From the NCBI GenBank assembly GCA_003153505.1, contig PLZA01000069.1:1-64000 (forward strand): a DNA stretch of 64,000 nt, in the 5' to 3' direction. Within the stretch, counting starts at the first letter, position 1. Every line of letters begins with the position of its first letter. This DNA is from Candidatus Dormiibacterota bacterium (GTDB taxonomy: Bacteria; Chloroflexota; Dormibacteria; Aeolococcales; Aeolococcaceae). Positions 24,954 to 33,290 of the stretch are shown here, in pieces. The translations under genes were made by a program, and so were the position numbers. Under the pieces are notes generated by a model. It was not told the DNA's origin. It saw nothing but the letters and a program-made list of their open reading frames with translations, and ran no database searches.

Positions 24954-25388
24954 CTAGGGACTGACCAGCGTCACCTGGACAACGGTCGCGCTCTCGACGA
25001 GATTGCCCCCTGCGGATCTGATTGTGAATGTGAGGTTGTACCAGCCGGCTGGCAGATCGAGCGGGAGGACGATGCCGCTGACTGGGTCGCCAGGCGTTCG
25101 GTCGGTGACGGCTATCGGTGACGCGGCGAGAGCACGTGCATGGGAGCCGCCCGCCTTCAATATGGCGACGCTCGCATAGGGGCCCGACAGGACCGCGCTC
25201 AGCTTGATGGGGACCCCCGTTGCATCGGATGTCATGCCGGCGCTCGCGGCGATCCAGTGCAAGGTGGCGCCGACGGGCGGCGCGGCCCGATCAGGCGATG
25301 TCCTGCCGCCGATGCTCCACGCCGGCAGTTTCAGCAGATTGGTGGCCCGTGAAATCGCCGCCTTCCTTGCCCACGGGTAAGCGTTTCG
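24954..25388 (-). pseudogene. 5'-truncated extracellular-type protein
   Basis: The minus-strand frame is clearly protein-like for at least 120 residues: PPVGATLHWIAASAG, then IKLSAVLSGPYASVAILKAG, DLPAGWYNLTFTIRSAGGNL and VESATVVQVTLVSP, ending at 24954. It resembles the tail of a beta-sandwich secreted protein. No start with a ribosome binding site or signal peptide is found; upstream the frame turns Arg/Ser/Pro-rich and runs into the start of the divergent gene at 25451. It is probably the C-terminal remnant of a larger gene. An internal ATG at 25235 would give 93 residues. Confidence 0.45.
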
Positions 25389-25450
25389 TCCCAGCGGTAA
25401 AGCGTAAACTCGGCTCGGAAGGACTACCAATCTCGAAGGAGGGGGCAGCC

Positions 25451-26617
25451 GTGAATCCAGGACGTGTGCTGCGACCTCGAAGCTATGCGATTGCGGGAGC
25501 CATCGCTGCGGCTGCGCTTGGGGCGCAGATGACAGTCGCACTCGCTGCCCCCGAGATGTGGATGATCGTCCCACCGCCCAACCCAGCCGCGACGCTCGCC
25601 ACCCTCGCGTCGGTTTCGTGTCCTGACTCCACGTCGTGCTTCGCCGTCGGTGATAGGTTCGCCCACGGCAAGGATCGCCCGCTCGTGGAGCGCTGGGATG
25701 GCACTGCCTGGTCAGTGGTGGCGGCGCCCGATCTTGCGGTGATGGGTTCACTTGGCGCGGTGTCCTGCGTGAGTTCCCGATCCTGCATGGCTGTGGGCGA
25801 CAGCTTCGCGCCGACCGGTGGGCTCGCACGCACCCTCATCGCCCACTGGGACGGCGGATCCTGGTCGCGGATCGCGAGTCCGACGCCCGGACAAGGCGCG
25901 ATGCTCGCGGGTGTGTCGTGTGTCGATACTTCGAACTGCGCCGCCGTCGGCGAGTTGACCTCCGCATCTGGGATCCAACGCACGCTCGTCGAACGATGGA
26001 ATGGCAGTACGTGGTCAGTCATTGCCAGTCCCAATCCATCCGGCGTCGGGAGCTCGCTCAGCAGCGTGTCGTGCTCGACCGCCTCAGCATGTTTTGCGGT
26101 CGGTGAGCATGAGCCATCGCAGCAGACTGGGCGAACCCTGGTTGAAGAGTGGAATGGGGCGTCGTGGACCGTCGTGCCCAGCCCCAACGTGTCTTCGTCG
26201 TCGGTGAGCAAGCTCGGCGGTGTCGTGTGCACCGCACCGAACGCCTGTGCCGCGGTGGGCTCATACCTTGGCGCGCAGGGCTCAACAACCCTGGCCGAGA
26301 CGTGGAGTGGTACCTCGTGGCGCGTGGTGCCGAGCGCCAACGTTGCGGGGAACGGCAGTCTGTTCAGCGTGTCGTGTGCGAGCGCGAATGACTGCGTCGC
26401 TGTCGGCGTGCACGCTCGCAGTACCGGCGTGAACGCCACCCTCATTGAGCAATGGCAGGGGACCAGGTGGACGACGGTCAGCCATCCGAATCCGACACCC
26501 TCGAAGGGTGCCAGCCTGCTTGGGGTCGATTGCCGAGTCCGAGCGACGTGTGTCGCCGTGGGGGACAATGCGCCAACGGCCTCGACCGAGTCCACACTGG
26601 TTGAGCAACGACAGTAA
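25451..26617 (+). CDS. Secreted protein of seven Trp/Cys repeats
   Basis: A 388-residue protein starting at a GTG with AAGGAGG upstream. It has a signal peptide (AIAGAIAAAALGAQMTVALA) and then seven repeats of about 50 residues. Each unit has the pattern LxxVSCxxxxxCxAVG, a loop, LVExWxGxxWxVVxSPNP. Two Cys per repeat, lying six residues apart, may form disulfides. The layout suggests a secreted beta-propeller or solenoid. A paralogue with the same unit lies on the opposite strand at 30174-31352, and a frameshifted relic of a related repeat at 11765-11925. Function unknown; probably surface binding or adhesion. Confidence 0.8.
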   Translation: MNPGRVLRPRSYAIAGAIAAAALGAQMTVALAAPEMWMIVPPPNPAATLATLASVSCPDSTSCFAVGDRFAHGKDRPLVERWDGTAWSVVAAPDLAVMGSLGAVSCVSSRSCMAVGDSFAPTGGLARTLIAHWDGGSWSRIASPTPGQGAMLAGVSCVDTSNCAAVGELTSASGIQRTLVERWNGSTWSVIASPNPSGVGSSLSSVSCSTASACFAVGEHEPSQQTGRTLVEEWNGASWTVVPSPNVSSSSVSKLGGVVCTAPNACAAVGSYLGAQGSTTLAETWSGTSWRVVPSANVAGNGSLFSVSCASANDCVAVGVHARSTGVNATLIEQWQGTRWTTVSHPNPTPSKGASLLGVDCRVRATCVAVGDNAPTASTESTLVEQRQ

Positions 26618-26960
26618 CCTGACCCCTTGCCCCCAATTTTTGAATCGTGAATCGATTGGACTCGGGTCCGTGTTCCGGTGCCACGTGGAACTCGACCCGA
26701 TAGAGGACCGTGTCGTGGCTGATCGGTCCCGCATGAGCCGCCCGTTTGCGGAGCGACTCTCGATCAGGTTCACCCGCTCGACGCACGTCTGCCGTGCTGA
26801 TCGCGTAGAAGGGGATCAGGTCGAACAAGTCGACTTGAATGCGGGCGCCGCGGACGGCATATACGCCGCCGACCCGCACTTGTGGCCGCTGCCAAAGGCG
26901 AAACGAGACGGTGATCTCGCCTGCGATCACTTTGTCGCGTAGCTCGCGGCTGAACTCCAT
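26478..26960 (-). CDS. ASCH-like domain protein
   Basis: Up to 160 residues. The first 100 resemble an ASCH-type domain: MEFSRELRDKVIAGEITVSF, RLWQRPQVRVGGVYAVRG, then IPFYAISTADVRRAGEPDRE and LYRVEFHVAPEHGPE. ASCH domains are small RNA-binding-like folds. The ATG at 26960 starts exactly at the conserved region. The last 45 residues look unrelated and overlap the convergent repeat-protein gene by 140 bases, so the natural stop may have been lost by a frameshift near 26640. Confidence 0.55.
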   Translation of the reverse strand: MEFSRELRDKVIAGEITVSFRLWQRPQVRVGGVYAVRGARIQVDLFDLIPFYAISTADVRRAGEPDRESLRKRAAHAGPISHDTVLYRVEFHVAPEHGPESNRFTIQKLGARGQVTVVAQPVWTRSRPLAHCPPRRHTSLGLGNRPQAGWHPSRVSDSDG

Positions 26961-27118
26961 CGCCTCTTGTTCTATACCATCGTCATCGCACGGGGGCCGG
27001 ACATCGGACCACGTCGAATGGCTCGACGGGCCCTCGTTCCTTGTCGAGCGTTGGCCCGTCAACCGCCCGAGGCCCCCAATGGCATCGCGATCATCGGCCT
27101 CGGGGACGAGCCAGACCG

Positions 27119-27949
27119 TCAGCCCACGTAGTCCGCCATCACGTCCCGAGCGAACTCCTCGGCGCGGTCCTGACCCTCGCTGGGCCACCCGCACACGAGG
27201 TAACTGACTCCCGCTTCCGCCATCGCTTCGATGTTCGCCCGAACAACAGCATCGGGCTCTGAAAGCGAGAGCGATGACGCTCTGCGAATCGACGCCGGGT
27301 CCCTGCCGACCTGTTCAGCGAGCCCGTCGAGGCGCGCAGACAGTCCACGAAGCTCCTCGGGACTGCCGTAGCCATGCCAGACGTCGGCGTAGCGTGCAGC
27401 GATCGGCAGAGTACGCCGCAACCCCGTGCCGCCGATCCAGATGGGAGGGTGAGGCCGCTGAACGGGGACGGGCCGGGCGCGCGCCTCGGCGAGCCCGAAA
27501 TGATGCCCGTCGTACGAGACCACCTCACCGGTCGTGAGGCGAATGACGATCTCGAGAGTGTCCTCCAAACGATCAAAGCGTTCGCCGATCGGCGGAAACT
27601 CGATGCCGAGCTGGCGGTGCTCCGCCTCGTACCATGCGGCGCCGAGAGCGAGATCCAAGCGCCCGTGACTCGCATGGTCCACCGTGATGGCTTCGACAGC
27701 CAGTACCGAGGGGTGCCGATACGTCACACCGGTAACGAGCAGCCCGAGCCGAATCGTGGTGGTTGCGGTGGCCAGCGCGGCAAGTGTTGTCATACCTTCA
27801 AAGCACTCACCGGGGCCTTCGCCATACGTCGGGACGAAGTGGTCGAACCCCCACGCTCCGTCAAAACCCAATGCCTCCCCGAATCGCACGCGATCGACGA
27901 TCTCGTCAAACGCCAGCCGCTGCTGTGCGACGTCGATCCCGAAGCGCAT
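27119..27949 (-). CDS. LLM-class (F420-type) oxidoreductase
   Basis: A 276-residue luciferase-like monooxygenase-family protein of the F420-dependent type. Features are the N-terminal FGIDVAQQRLAFDEIVDRVR, GFDGAWGFDHFVP, TTTIRLGLLVTGVTYRHPSV (cofactor-binding barrel strand), then ALGAAWYEAEHRQLGIEFPP and RPHPPIWIGGTG. These favour F420 over FMN. The ATG at 27949 begins the conserved region directly. The substrate is unknown, and no F420 biosynthesis gene is nearby. Confidence 0.87.
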   Translation of the reverse strand: MRFGIDVAQQRLAFDEIVDRVRFGEALGFDGAWGFDHFVPTYGEGPGECFEGMTTLAALATATTTIRLGLLVTGVTYRHPSVLAVEAITVDHASHGRLDLALGAAWYEAEHRQLGIEFPPIGERFDRLEDTLEIVIRLTTGEVVSYDGHHFGLAEARARPVPVQRPHPPIWIGGTGLRRTLPIAARYADVWHGYGSPEELRGLSARLDGLAEQVGRDPASIRRASSLSLSEPDAVVRANIEAMAEAGVSYLVCGWPSEGQDRAEEFARDVMADYVG

Positions 27950-28099
27950 GGCGGTGATCCTACCAGCACATCCTGCGTTCACCCGACACGCGAACACTCG
28001 CATCGCCGCGTTCCACGTGGAGCGTCGGTCAGGTGCGCACGGATCTGACCGAATCACGACAAGAAGAAGACCGAGCATGATCCCAAGCGGACGCGGAGG

Positions 28100-28326
28100 G
28101 GCCTCGGAGTTCGCCGAGGAGGCTCGCACGCCTGATTGGGGGAGCGGACATCACGCTGTTGACGGAGGCCCGCGGTGCCTCAAACGCGACCGCCAAACGG
28201 GACCTCGGATGGACGCTGCGCTACTCCAACTGGCGACAGAGCTTCGTGGCTGCCTACGGGTCAGGTACCCCGACTGACCGACTCACTTTTGATCAACCGA
28301 CGAGATCCGGATACACGCCGAGCTGA
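28100..28326 (+). pseudogene. NAD-dependent epimerase/dehydratase C-terminal relic
   Basis: The plus-strand frame contains RLARLIGGADITLLTEARGA, then SNATAKRDLGWTLRYSNWRQ and SFVAAY. This is the typical C-terminal end of NDP-sugar epimerase/dehydratase proteins (GASNAKAKRELGW.P.Y.SWRQGF). Nothing of the Rossmann domain is present. The frame runs on to a TGA at 28324. It lies directly behind the divergent F420-type oxidoreductase promoter region. Confidence 0.65.
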
Positions 28327-28603
28327 CCACGTGTTCAGCCAGCCAAGGGGATCGCAGCGGTCGAATGACGCGTTTCGGATTTGACGACATCGATGAGGTG
28401 CCTCCGTCGCGGCCGAGCGCTCTGACCCGAGTCGCCCGTGACGGCGATGTGGCGAGCATGCATCAAGACGCCGATGACTACGGGCGTCACGTTCTCACGG
28501 CGGCCCGCCACCGCAAATTCATGTCATTCGGCACTGGTCTCGTCGATCGGGCCGCGGACAGACTTGAGGGACACGTAGACCGCCCCTTTCGCGAGGCTTA
28601 TCA

Positions 28604-29014
28604 ATGCGAACCGAGTACAGCGCAAACCCAGGCGAGTCCCCTGTGCTCAGCGACGCTTCGCTCGACGAGGGGATGACCTTTCTCGAGATTCTTGCGGCAC
28701 AACGTGCGACGCGAAGCGTCGTCGATGGTGAGCGTTTCGGTCATGGGAGCGAGACCTGGTGTGAGCAGGCGTACCGTGACATCCTCCCGCAGGGTGACCT
28801 CGGCGCTGGTGAGCCAACGGACTCGGAAACGCTTGGAGACGCGAGTGACGGCGAGGGAAAGCATCAGAAGCGGCCACGCATCGTCGGTCAGGGCATGATC
28901 GAATACGCGCTGGTCGTGGTGCTCATTGCGATCGTCGTCATCGTGCTGCTCGGCACCGTGGGTCATCAGGCGCAGGACGTCTTCTCGAACGTGAGCCGCG
29001 GGCTGGCCACGTAG
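28604..29014 (+). CDS. Flp-type prepilin with unusually long leader
   Basis: The C-terminal 45 residues are a Flp/Fap pilin: IVGQGMIEYALVVVLIAIVV followed by IVLLGTVGHQAQDVFSNVSR. The prepilin-peptidase site fits G^QGMIEY, with Glu at position +5 of the mature chain. What is odd is the leader: from the ATG at 28604 it is about 93 residues, acidic and not repetitive, whereas Flp leaders are usually 10-30 residues. In-frame later starts (GTG 28643, ATG 28673) still leave about 70. Either a domain is fused ahead of the pilin or the start region is a remnant of another gene. No tad genes are visible nearby. Confidence 0.6.
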   Translation: MRTEYSANPGESPVLSDASLDEGMTFLEILAAQRATRSVVDGERFGHGSETWCEQAYRDILPQGDLGAGEPTDSETLGDASDGEGKHQKRPRIVGQGMIEYALVVVLIAIVVIVLLGTVGHQAQDVFSNVSRGLAT

Positions 29015-29062
29015 CCCTCGGGAGGTCGCCCCCGGGAGGGCCGATGCCGCACAATCGGAGGA

Positions 29063-30100
29063 GTGAGCGACGTGACCGAATATCGCCCCGCCGCCGACCG
29101 CTACGCTTCGATGACGTATCGCCGCAGTGGCCGCAGCGGCCTCTTGCTGCCCGCGATATCCCTGGGCCTCTGGCAGAACTTCGGCGACGACAGACCGCTC
29201 GAAGGACAGCGTGCCATCCTGCGCCGTGCGTTCGACCTGGGCATCACGCATTTCGACCTTGCGAACAATTACGGCCCGCCGTATGGCAGCGCCGAGTCCA
29301 ATTTCGGCCGCATCCTGCGCACGGATTTTCGTGGTCTCCGCGATGAGCTGGTGATCTCAACCAAGGCCGGGTGGGACATGTGGCCGGGTCCGTATGGCGA
29401 CCTCGGATCGCGCAAGTACCTGCTCGCAAGTCTCGACCAGAGTCTGCGGCGCCTGGGAGTGGACTACGTCGACATCTTCTACCACCACCACTTCGATCCG
29501 AGCACGCCGCTGGACGAGTCCCTGGGCGCCCTGCACAGCGCGGTCCAGCAGGGCAAGGCCCTCTACGTTGGGATCTCCTCGTATTCGGACAAGCGCACTG
29601 CAGACGCAGTCGCCATCCTGCGCCGGTTAGGCACCCCGCTGCTCATCCATCAGCCGTCATATTCGATGCTCAACCGCTGGATCGAGCACGGCCTGCTCGA
29701 TGTTCTCGGCGCCGAGGGCGTTGGGTGCATCGCGTTCTCGCCGCTGGCCCAGGGACTGCTCACCGACCGCTACCTGCACGGCATCCCGGAAGACTCGCGC
29801 GCCCGTCGCAACGGCTCCCTCACCCCGGACATGGTGAGCGGGGCCAACCTGGCACACGTCCAGGCGCTGCACGCGATCGCCGTGCGCCGAGGGCAAAGCC
29901 TCGCGCAGATGGCGCTGGCCTGGGCACTCCGCGACCCGCGGGTGACGTCGGTGCTCGCCGGGGCGAGCAGCCTCGGCCAACTCGAACAGAACGTTGCGTC
30001 GCTGGATCACCTCGGGTTCTCCGATGAGGAGTTGAACGAGATTGACCAGCACGCTGTCGAGAGCGGGATCGATCTGTGGCGGGCGCCGGCCACCGCCTGA
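29063..30100 (+). CDS. Aldo/keto reductase, L-glyceraldehyde-3-phosphate reductase-like
   Basis: A 345-residue aldo/keto reductase of the YghZ/Gpr (AKR14) type. Catalytic residues are visible: THFDLANNYGPPYGSAE (Asp and Tyr), VISTKAGWDMWPGPYG (Lys), and FYHHHFDPSTPLDE (His). The cofactor site is VLAGASSLGQLEQNVASL. MWPGPYG is typical of the YghZ subgroup, which reduces L-glyceraldehyde 3-phosphate and methylglyoxal. The start is a GTG at 29063. Unlike the aldo/keto reductase remnant at 14756, this copy is complete. Confidence 0.87.
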   Translation: MSDVTEYRPAADRYASMTYRRSGRSGLLLPAISLGLWQNFGDDRPLEGQRAILRRAFDLGITHFDLANNYGPPYGSAESNFGRILRTDFRGLRDELVISTKAGWDMWPGPYGDLGSRKYLLASLDQSLRRLGVDYVDIFYHHHFDPSTPLDESLGALHSAVQQGKALYVGISSYSDKRTADAVAILRRLGTPLLIHQPSYSMLNRWIEHGLLDVLGAEGVGCIAFSPLAQGLLTDRYLHGIPEDSRARRNGSLTPDMVSGANLAHVQALHAIAVRRGQSLAQMALAWALRDPRVTSVLAGASSLGQLEQNVASLDHLGFSDEELNEIDQHAVESGIDLWRAPATA

Positions 30101-30173
30101 GGATCCCTTGATCGGATGCCGGCCGGGCTATCGGCGGGCGAGAGCAGTTGGTGGCTCAGTCACATCCGGGGAC

Positions 30174-31352
30174 TCACGTGTGCTCGGCAAGAGTCTTGTC
30201 GTTCAGACTTGGCGGTGAGCTTGTCGAGTAGGCCCCGGAGGCGGTGCACGCCTTCGTGGTGCAACTCACCGCGAGGAGATCACTTGCCGTCGCCGTGGCC
30301 GGGTTGGGAGTCGCTTTCACACTCCACGCTGTCCCGTTCCACTTCTCTGCGAGGGTCACCTCGACCCCCGCGCCATTGATGTTGTCTCCCACTGCGTTAC
30401 ACCCCTTGACGGTCGCGCACGAAATTGCCTGTAGCGCAGCACCCTGGGATCCGGCGATGCCAGGGGTCGCCACGACCGACCACGTGCTTCCGTTCCAGCG
30501 CTCGACCAGGGCCACCTGCAGGATCGAGGTGTTGATGTCGGAGCCGACGGCCATGCAACTGGTCGCGCTCGAGCACGCGACGCCGAAGAGTTCGCTGAGG
30601 TGCGTTGTCGGGTTGAGGGTCGTTTGGATTGACCAGGCGGTCCCGCTCCATCGCTCAGCAAGCGTGACCTCGGTGTTGGAGCTGTTGAACCAGTTCCCAA
30701 CCGCGGTGCAGGCCGATCCCGAACTGCAAGCCACGGACAGCAGTGACGCCCCCCTGTTTGCTGGTGGGTTCGGAGTCGTGACGATCGACCAGGCGATCCC
30801 GTTCCAGCTCTCCGCCAGGGTGAAGGGATGGCCGGACGGCGTCTTGGTGTACGACCCGACAGCGATGCAGGAGGTCGAGACGCTACACGCCACACCGACC
30901 AGGGTGCTGTTGCTGGTGCCGGCAGGATCTGGCGTTGGCTGGACCGACCAGGTCGTTCCGTTCCATCGCTCGTCCAGCGTGCTCTTGACGTTGGCGGCGT
31001 TGAAGGAGTCGCCGACGGCGGTACACGCGATCGCACTGGTGCACGCCACAGCTGCGAGGGAGCTGATAACGGAGCCCAGTGGGCTCGGGGTCGAGAGGAT
31101 TGACCAAGCGCTGCCGTTCCATTGCTCCGCCAGGGTGGTCACGGCGTTCGAAGTGCTGATCGAGTACCCCACCGCCACACAGGCCGTGGGGGCGGTGCAC
31201 GACACGCCGGCGAGAAAGGTGTTGCGTGCTCCGATCGGGTTGGGGGTCGCCTGCAACGCCCAGCCTGACGGAGCAGCTGCTGCGATGGCGTTCCCAGAGA
31301 GCAGCATCATGAGGACTGCTGCGGCTGGAAGCATCCCGATCCTTCGTACCAT
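30174..31352 (-). CDS. Secreted protein of seven Trp/Cys repeats (paralogue)
   Basis: A 392-residue paralogue of the protein at 25451, on the opposite strand. It has a signal peptide (MLPAAAVLMMLLSGNAIAAA) and seven repeats with the unit LxxVxCxxxxxCxAVG...TLAExWNGxxWSVxxTPNP. Ala often replaces Ser in the Cys motif (AVACTSAIACTAVG), so the two copies have diverged. The ATG at 31352 begins the signal peptide. The last repeat (LLAVSCTTKACTASG) is shortened. It is extracellular; function unknown. Confidence 0.8.
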   Translation of the reverse strand: MVRRIGMLPAAAVLMMLLSGNAIAAAAPSGWALQATPNPIGARNTFLAGVSCTAPTACVAVGYSISTSNAVTTLAEQWNGSAWSILSTPSPLGSVISSLAAVACTSAIACTAVGDSFNAANVKSTLDERWNGTTWSVQPTPDPAGTSNSTLVGVACSVSTSCIAVGSYTKTPSGHPFTLAESWNGIAWSIVTTPNPPANRGASLLSVACSSGSACTAVGNWFNSSNTEVTLAERWSGTAWSIQTTLNPTTHLSELFGVACSSATSCMAVGSDINTSILQVALVERWNGSTWSVVATPGIAGSQGAALQAISCATVKGCNAVGDNINGAGVEVTLAEKWNGTAWSVKATPNPATATASDLLAVSCTTKACTASGAYSTSSPPSLNDKTLAEHT

Positions 31353-31490
31353 CTCTTGCTCTCCGTGCCGAATCCCTTCGCTTGCGTGGCGTCGACGATA
31401 CTCGCCCCGTCGGGGCGCCGCACGACACCAGCGCCGATCGCTGGTGGCTCGTAACCAGTCAGGGCGGAGGACTCTGGCACACTGGCCCTC

Positions 31491-32801
31491 ATGGCCGAAA
31501 GTCTGACGATCACCGACAACCGCACCGGCAAGACCTATGAGGTCGCGATCGAGGACGGCGCCGTGCGCGCCACTTCGTTCGAGCAACTCTCCCTAACCGC
31601 AGACGACCACGGTCTGCTCGTCTACGACCCGGCGTTCATGAACACGGCATCCTGCAGGAGCGCGATCACCTACATCGACGGCGACAAGGGAATCCTGCTC
31701 CACCGCGGGTATCCGATCGAGCAGCTTGCTGAGCGCAGCACGTATCTCGAGACGGCGTACCTGCTCGTCCACGGCGAGCTGCCGACCCCTCAGCAGGCTG
31801 CGGAGTGGAAGCAGGAGATCACGCACCATACGTTGGTCCACGAGAACATCAAGAAGTTCATCGACGGTTTCCATCACGACGCGCATCCGATGGGCATCCT
31901 GATCTCGACGGTCGGCGGGCTCTCGACGTTCTACCCGCAGGCAACGGATATTCACGACGAGGAGCAGCGGCGCATCTCCATCTACCGCCTCATCGCGAAG
32001 ATGCCGACGCTGGCCGCCCTCGCCTACCGGCACTCGCTCGGCCTGCCCTACAACTACCCGGACAACGAACTCTCGTTTGCCGGCAACTTCCTGAACATGA
32101 TGTTCAAGATGGTCGAGCTCAAGTACGAGCCCGTGCCCGAGATCGAGCACGCGCTCGACGTGCTGTTCATCCTCCATGCCGATCACGAGCAGAACTGCTC
32201 GACCAACGCGATGCGCGCGGTCGGCTCGTCGCATCCCGATCCGTACTCGGCGACGGCCGCGGCGATCGCGGCGCTCTACGGCCCGCTCCACGGTGGTGCG
32301 AACGAGGCGGTGATCCGCATGATCGAACGGATCAGGTCGGTGGACCGCGTGCCGGAGTTCATCGACGGTGTGAAGGCCGGGAAGGAGCGGCTGATGGGCT
32401 TCGGCCACCGGATCTACAAGAACTACGATCCGCGCGCGAAAGTGATCAAGAAGATGGCGGACCAGGTGGTGGACGTCACCGGCTCCTCGCCGCTGCTCGA
32501 CGTTGCCCGCGAGCTGGAGAAGATCGCGCTCGAGGATGATTACTTCGTCTCGCGCAGGCTCTACCCCAACGTGGACTTCTACAGCGGCTTCATCTACCAG
32601 GCACTGGGAATCCCGGTCGAGATGTTCCCGGTGCTCTTCGCAATGAGCCGCACCGCCGGGTGGTTGTCGCAATGGGAGGAGTCGCTGCTCGACAAGGAGC
32701 AGAAGATCGCCCGTCCACGACAGATCTACGTCGGTGAGCAACGCCGCGATTACGTCCCGCTCGGGCAGCGAACCTCAGCGATAGATCAACACGCCGGCTA
32801 A
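31491..32801 (+). CDS. gltA: Citrate synthase
   Basis: A 436-residue type II citrate synthase condensing oxaloacetate and acetyl-CoA. The catalytic residues are in place: LHADHEQNCSTNAMR (first His), LYGPLHGGANEAV (second His) and MGFGHRIYKNYDPRA with the Arg/Asp region. The N-terminal ILLHRGYPIEQLAE is standard. Its stop overlaps the convergent chromate-type transporter gene by 27 bases. A methylcitrate synthase role cannot be excluded because methylisocitrate-lyase-like and PrpD-like genes occur 4-15 kb away. Confidence 0.93.
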   Translation: MAESLTITDNRTGKTYEVAIEDGAVRATSFEQLSLTADDHGLLVYDPAFMNTASCRSAITYIDGDKGILLHRGYPIEQLAERSTYLETAYLLVHGELPTPQQAAEWKQEITHHTLVHENIKKFIDGFHHDAHPMGILISTVGGLSTFYPQATDIHDEEQRRISIYRLIAKMPTLAALAYRHSLGLPYNYPDNELSFAGNFLNMMFKMVELKYEPVPEIEHALDVLFILHADHEQNCSTNAMRAVGSSHPDPYSATAAAIAALYGPLHGGANEAVIRMIERIRSVDRVPEFIDGVKAGKERLMGFGHRIYKNYDPRAKVIKKMADQVVDVTGSSPLLDVARELEKIALEDDYFVSRRLYPNVDFYSGFIYQALGIPVEMFPVLFAMSRTAGWLSQWEESLLDKEQKIARPRQIYVGEQRRDYVPLGQRTSAIDQHAG

Positions 32802-33290
32802 CGCGCCGAGCAGCACCACGACGATATTGGGGACGCGGCGTGTCAACACCAGCACGAAGGCGACCGACGCGATGACAGCCGTGCCCGCGTCAAACCCGCT
32901 GCCCTGCAGGACCTGGGCAAGCACGAGGGGGGAGACGCCGATCACCGCCAGTCCGATACCGCGGACGAAACCCTCGACGCCCGGAAGTGATCCAAACCGC
33001 CGGTACAGCGCGTCGATGGGCAGCACGAGCATGGGCGGAATCGTGGAAGCGCAGAGCGCGACGACTGCCCCGAGCGGTCCGGCCACGATATATCCGAGGC
33101 TCACGATCCAAAGACCATTCGGGCCCGGAGTCATCTGACCGACAACAAGGGCCCCGGCGAACTGCGGATCTGTCGCCCAACCCTGTCCGATCAAGTCCGC
33201 ATGCAGGCTCGGCAGTGACGCGATGCCGTTGTTGGAGATCACCTGCGCCTTGAAGATGAACAGGAAGAGAAGAACGAACTGAACACCCAT
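32775..33290 (-). CDS. Chromate transporter family half-protein (second)
   Basis: A 171-residue membrane protein of the CHR family carrying one CHR domain. The signature VGQMTPGPNGLWIVSLGY lies near residue 50, with about five to six hydrophobic segments. It starts one base before the end of the other half-protein's stop (TGATG), so the two are coupled. Pairs of short CHR proteins act together as one transporter, presumed to exchange chromate or sulfate. It overlaps the citrate synthase 3' end convergently. Confidence 0.83.
   Translation of the reverse strand: MGVQFVLLFLFIFKAQVISNNGIASLPSLHADLIGQGWATDPQFAGALVVGQMTPGPNGLWIVSLGYIVAGPLGAVVALCASTIPPMLVLPIDALYRRFGSLPGVEGFVRGIGLAVIGVSPLVLAQVLQGSGFDAGTAVIASVAFVLVLTRRVPNIVVVLLGALAGVLIYR

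Noticed and set aside
28365-28676. A 103-codon plus-strand frame before the pilin gene
   Set aside because: The first part looks mildly protein-like, but it has no ribosome binding site and no recognisable motif, and its end overlaps the pilin gene start in another frame.
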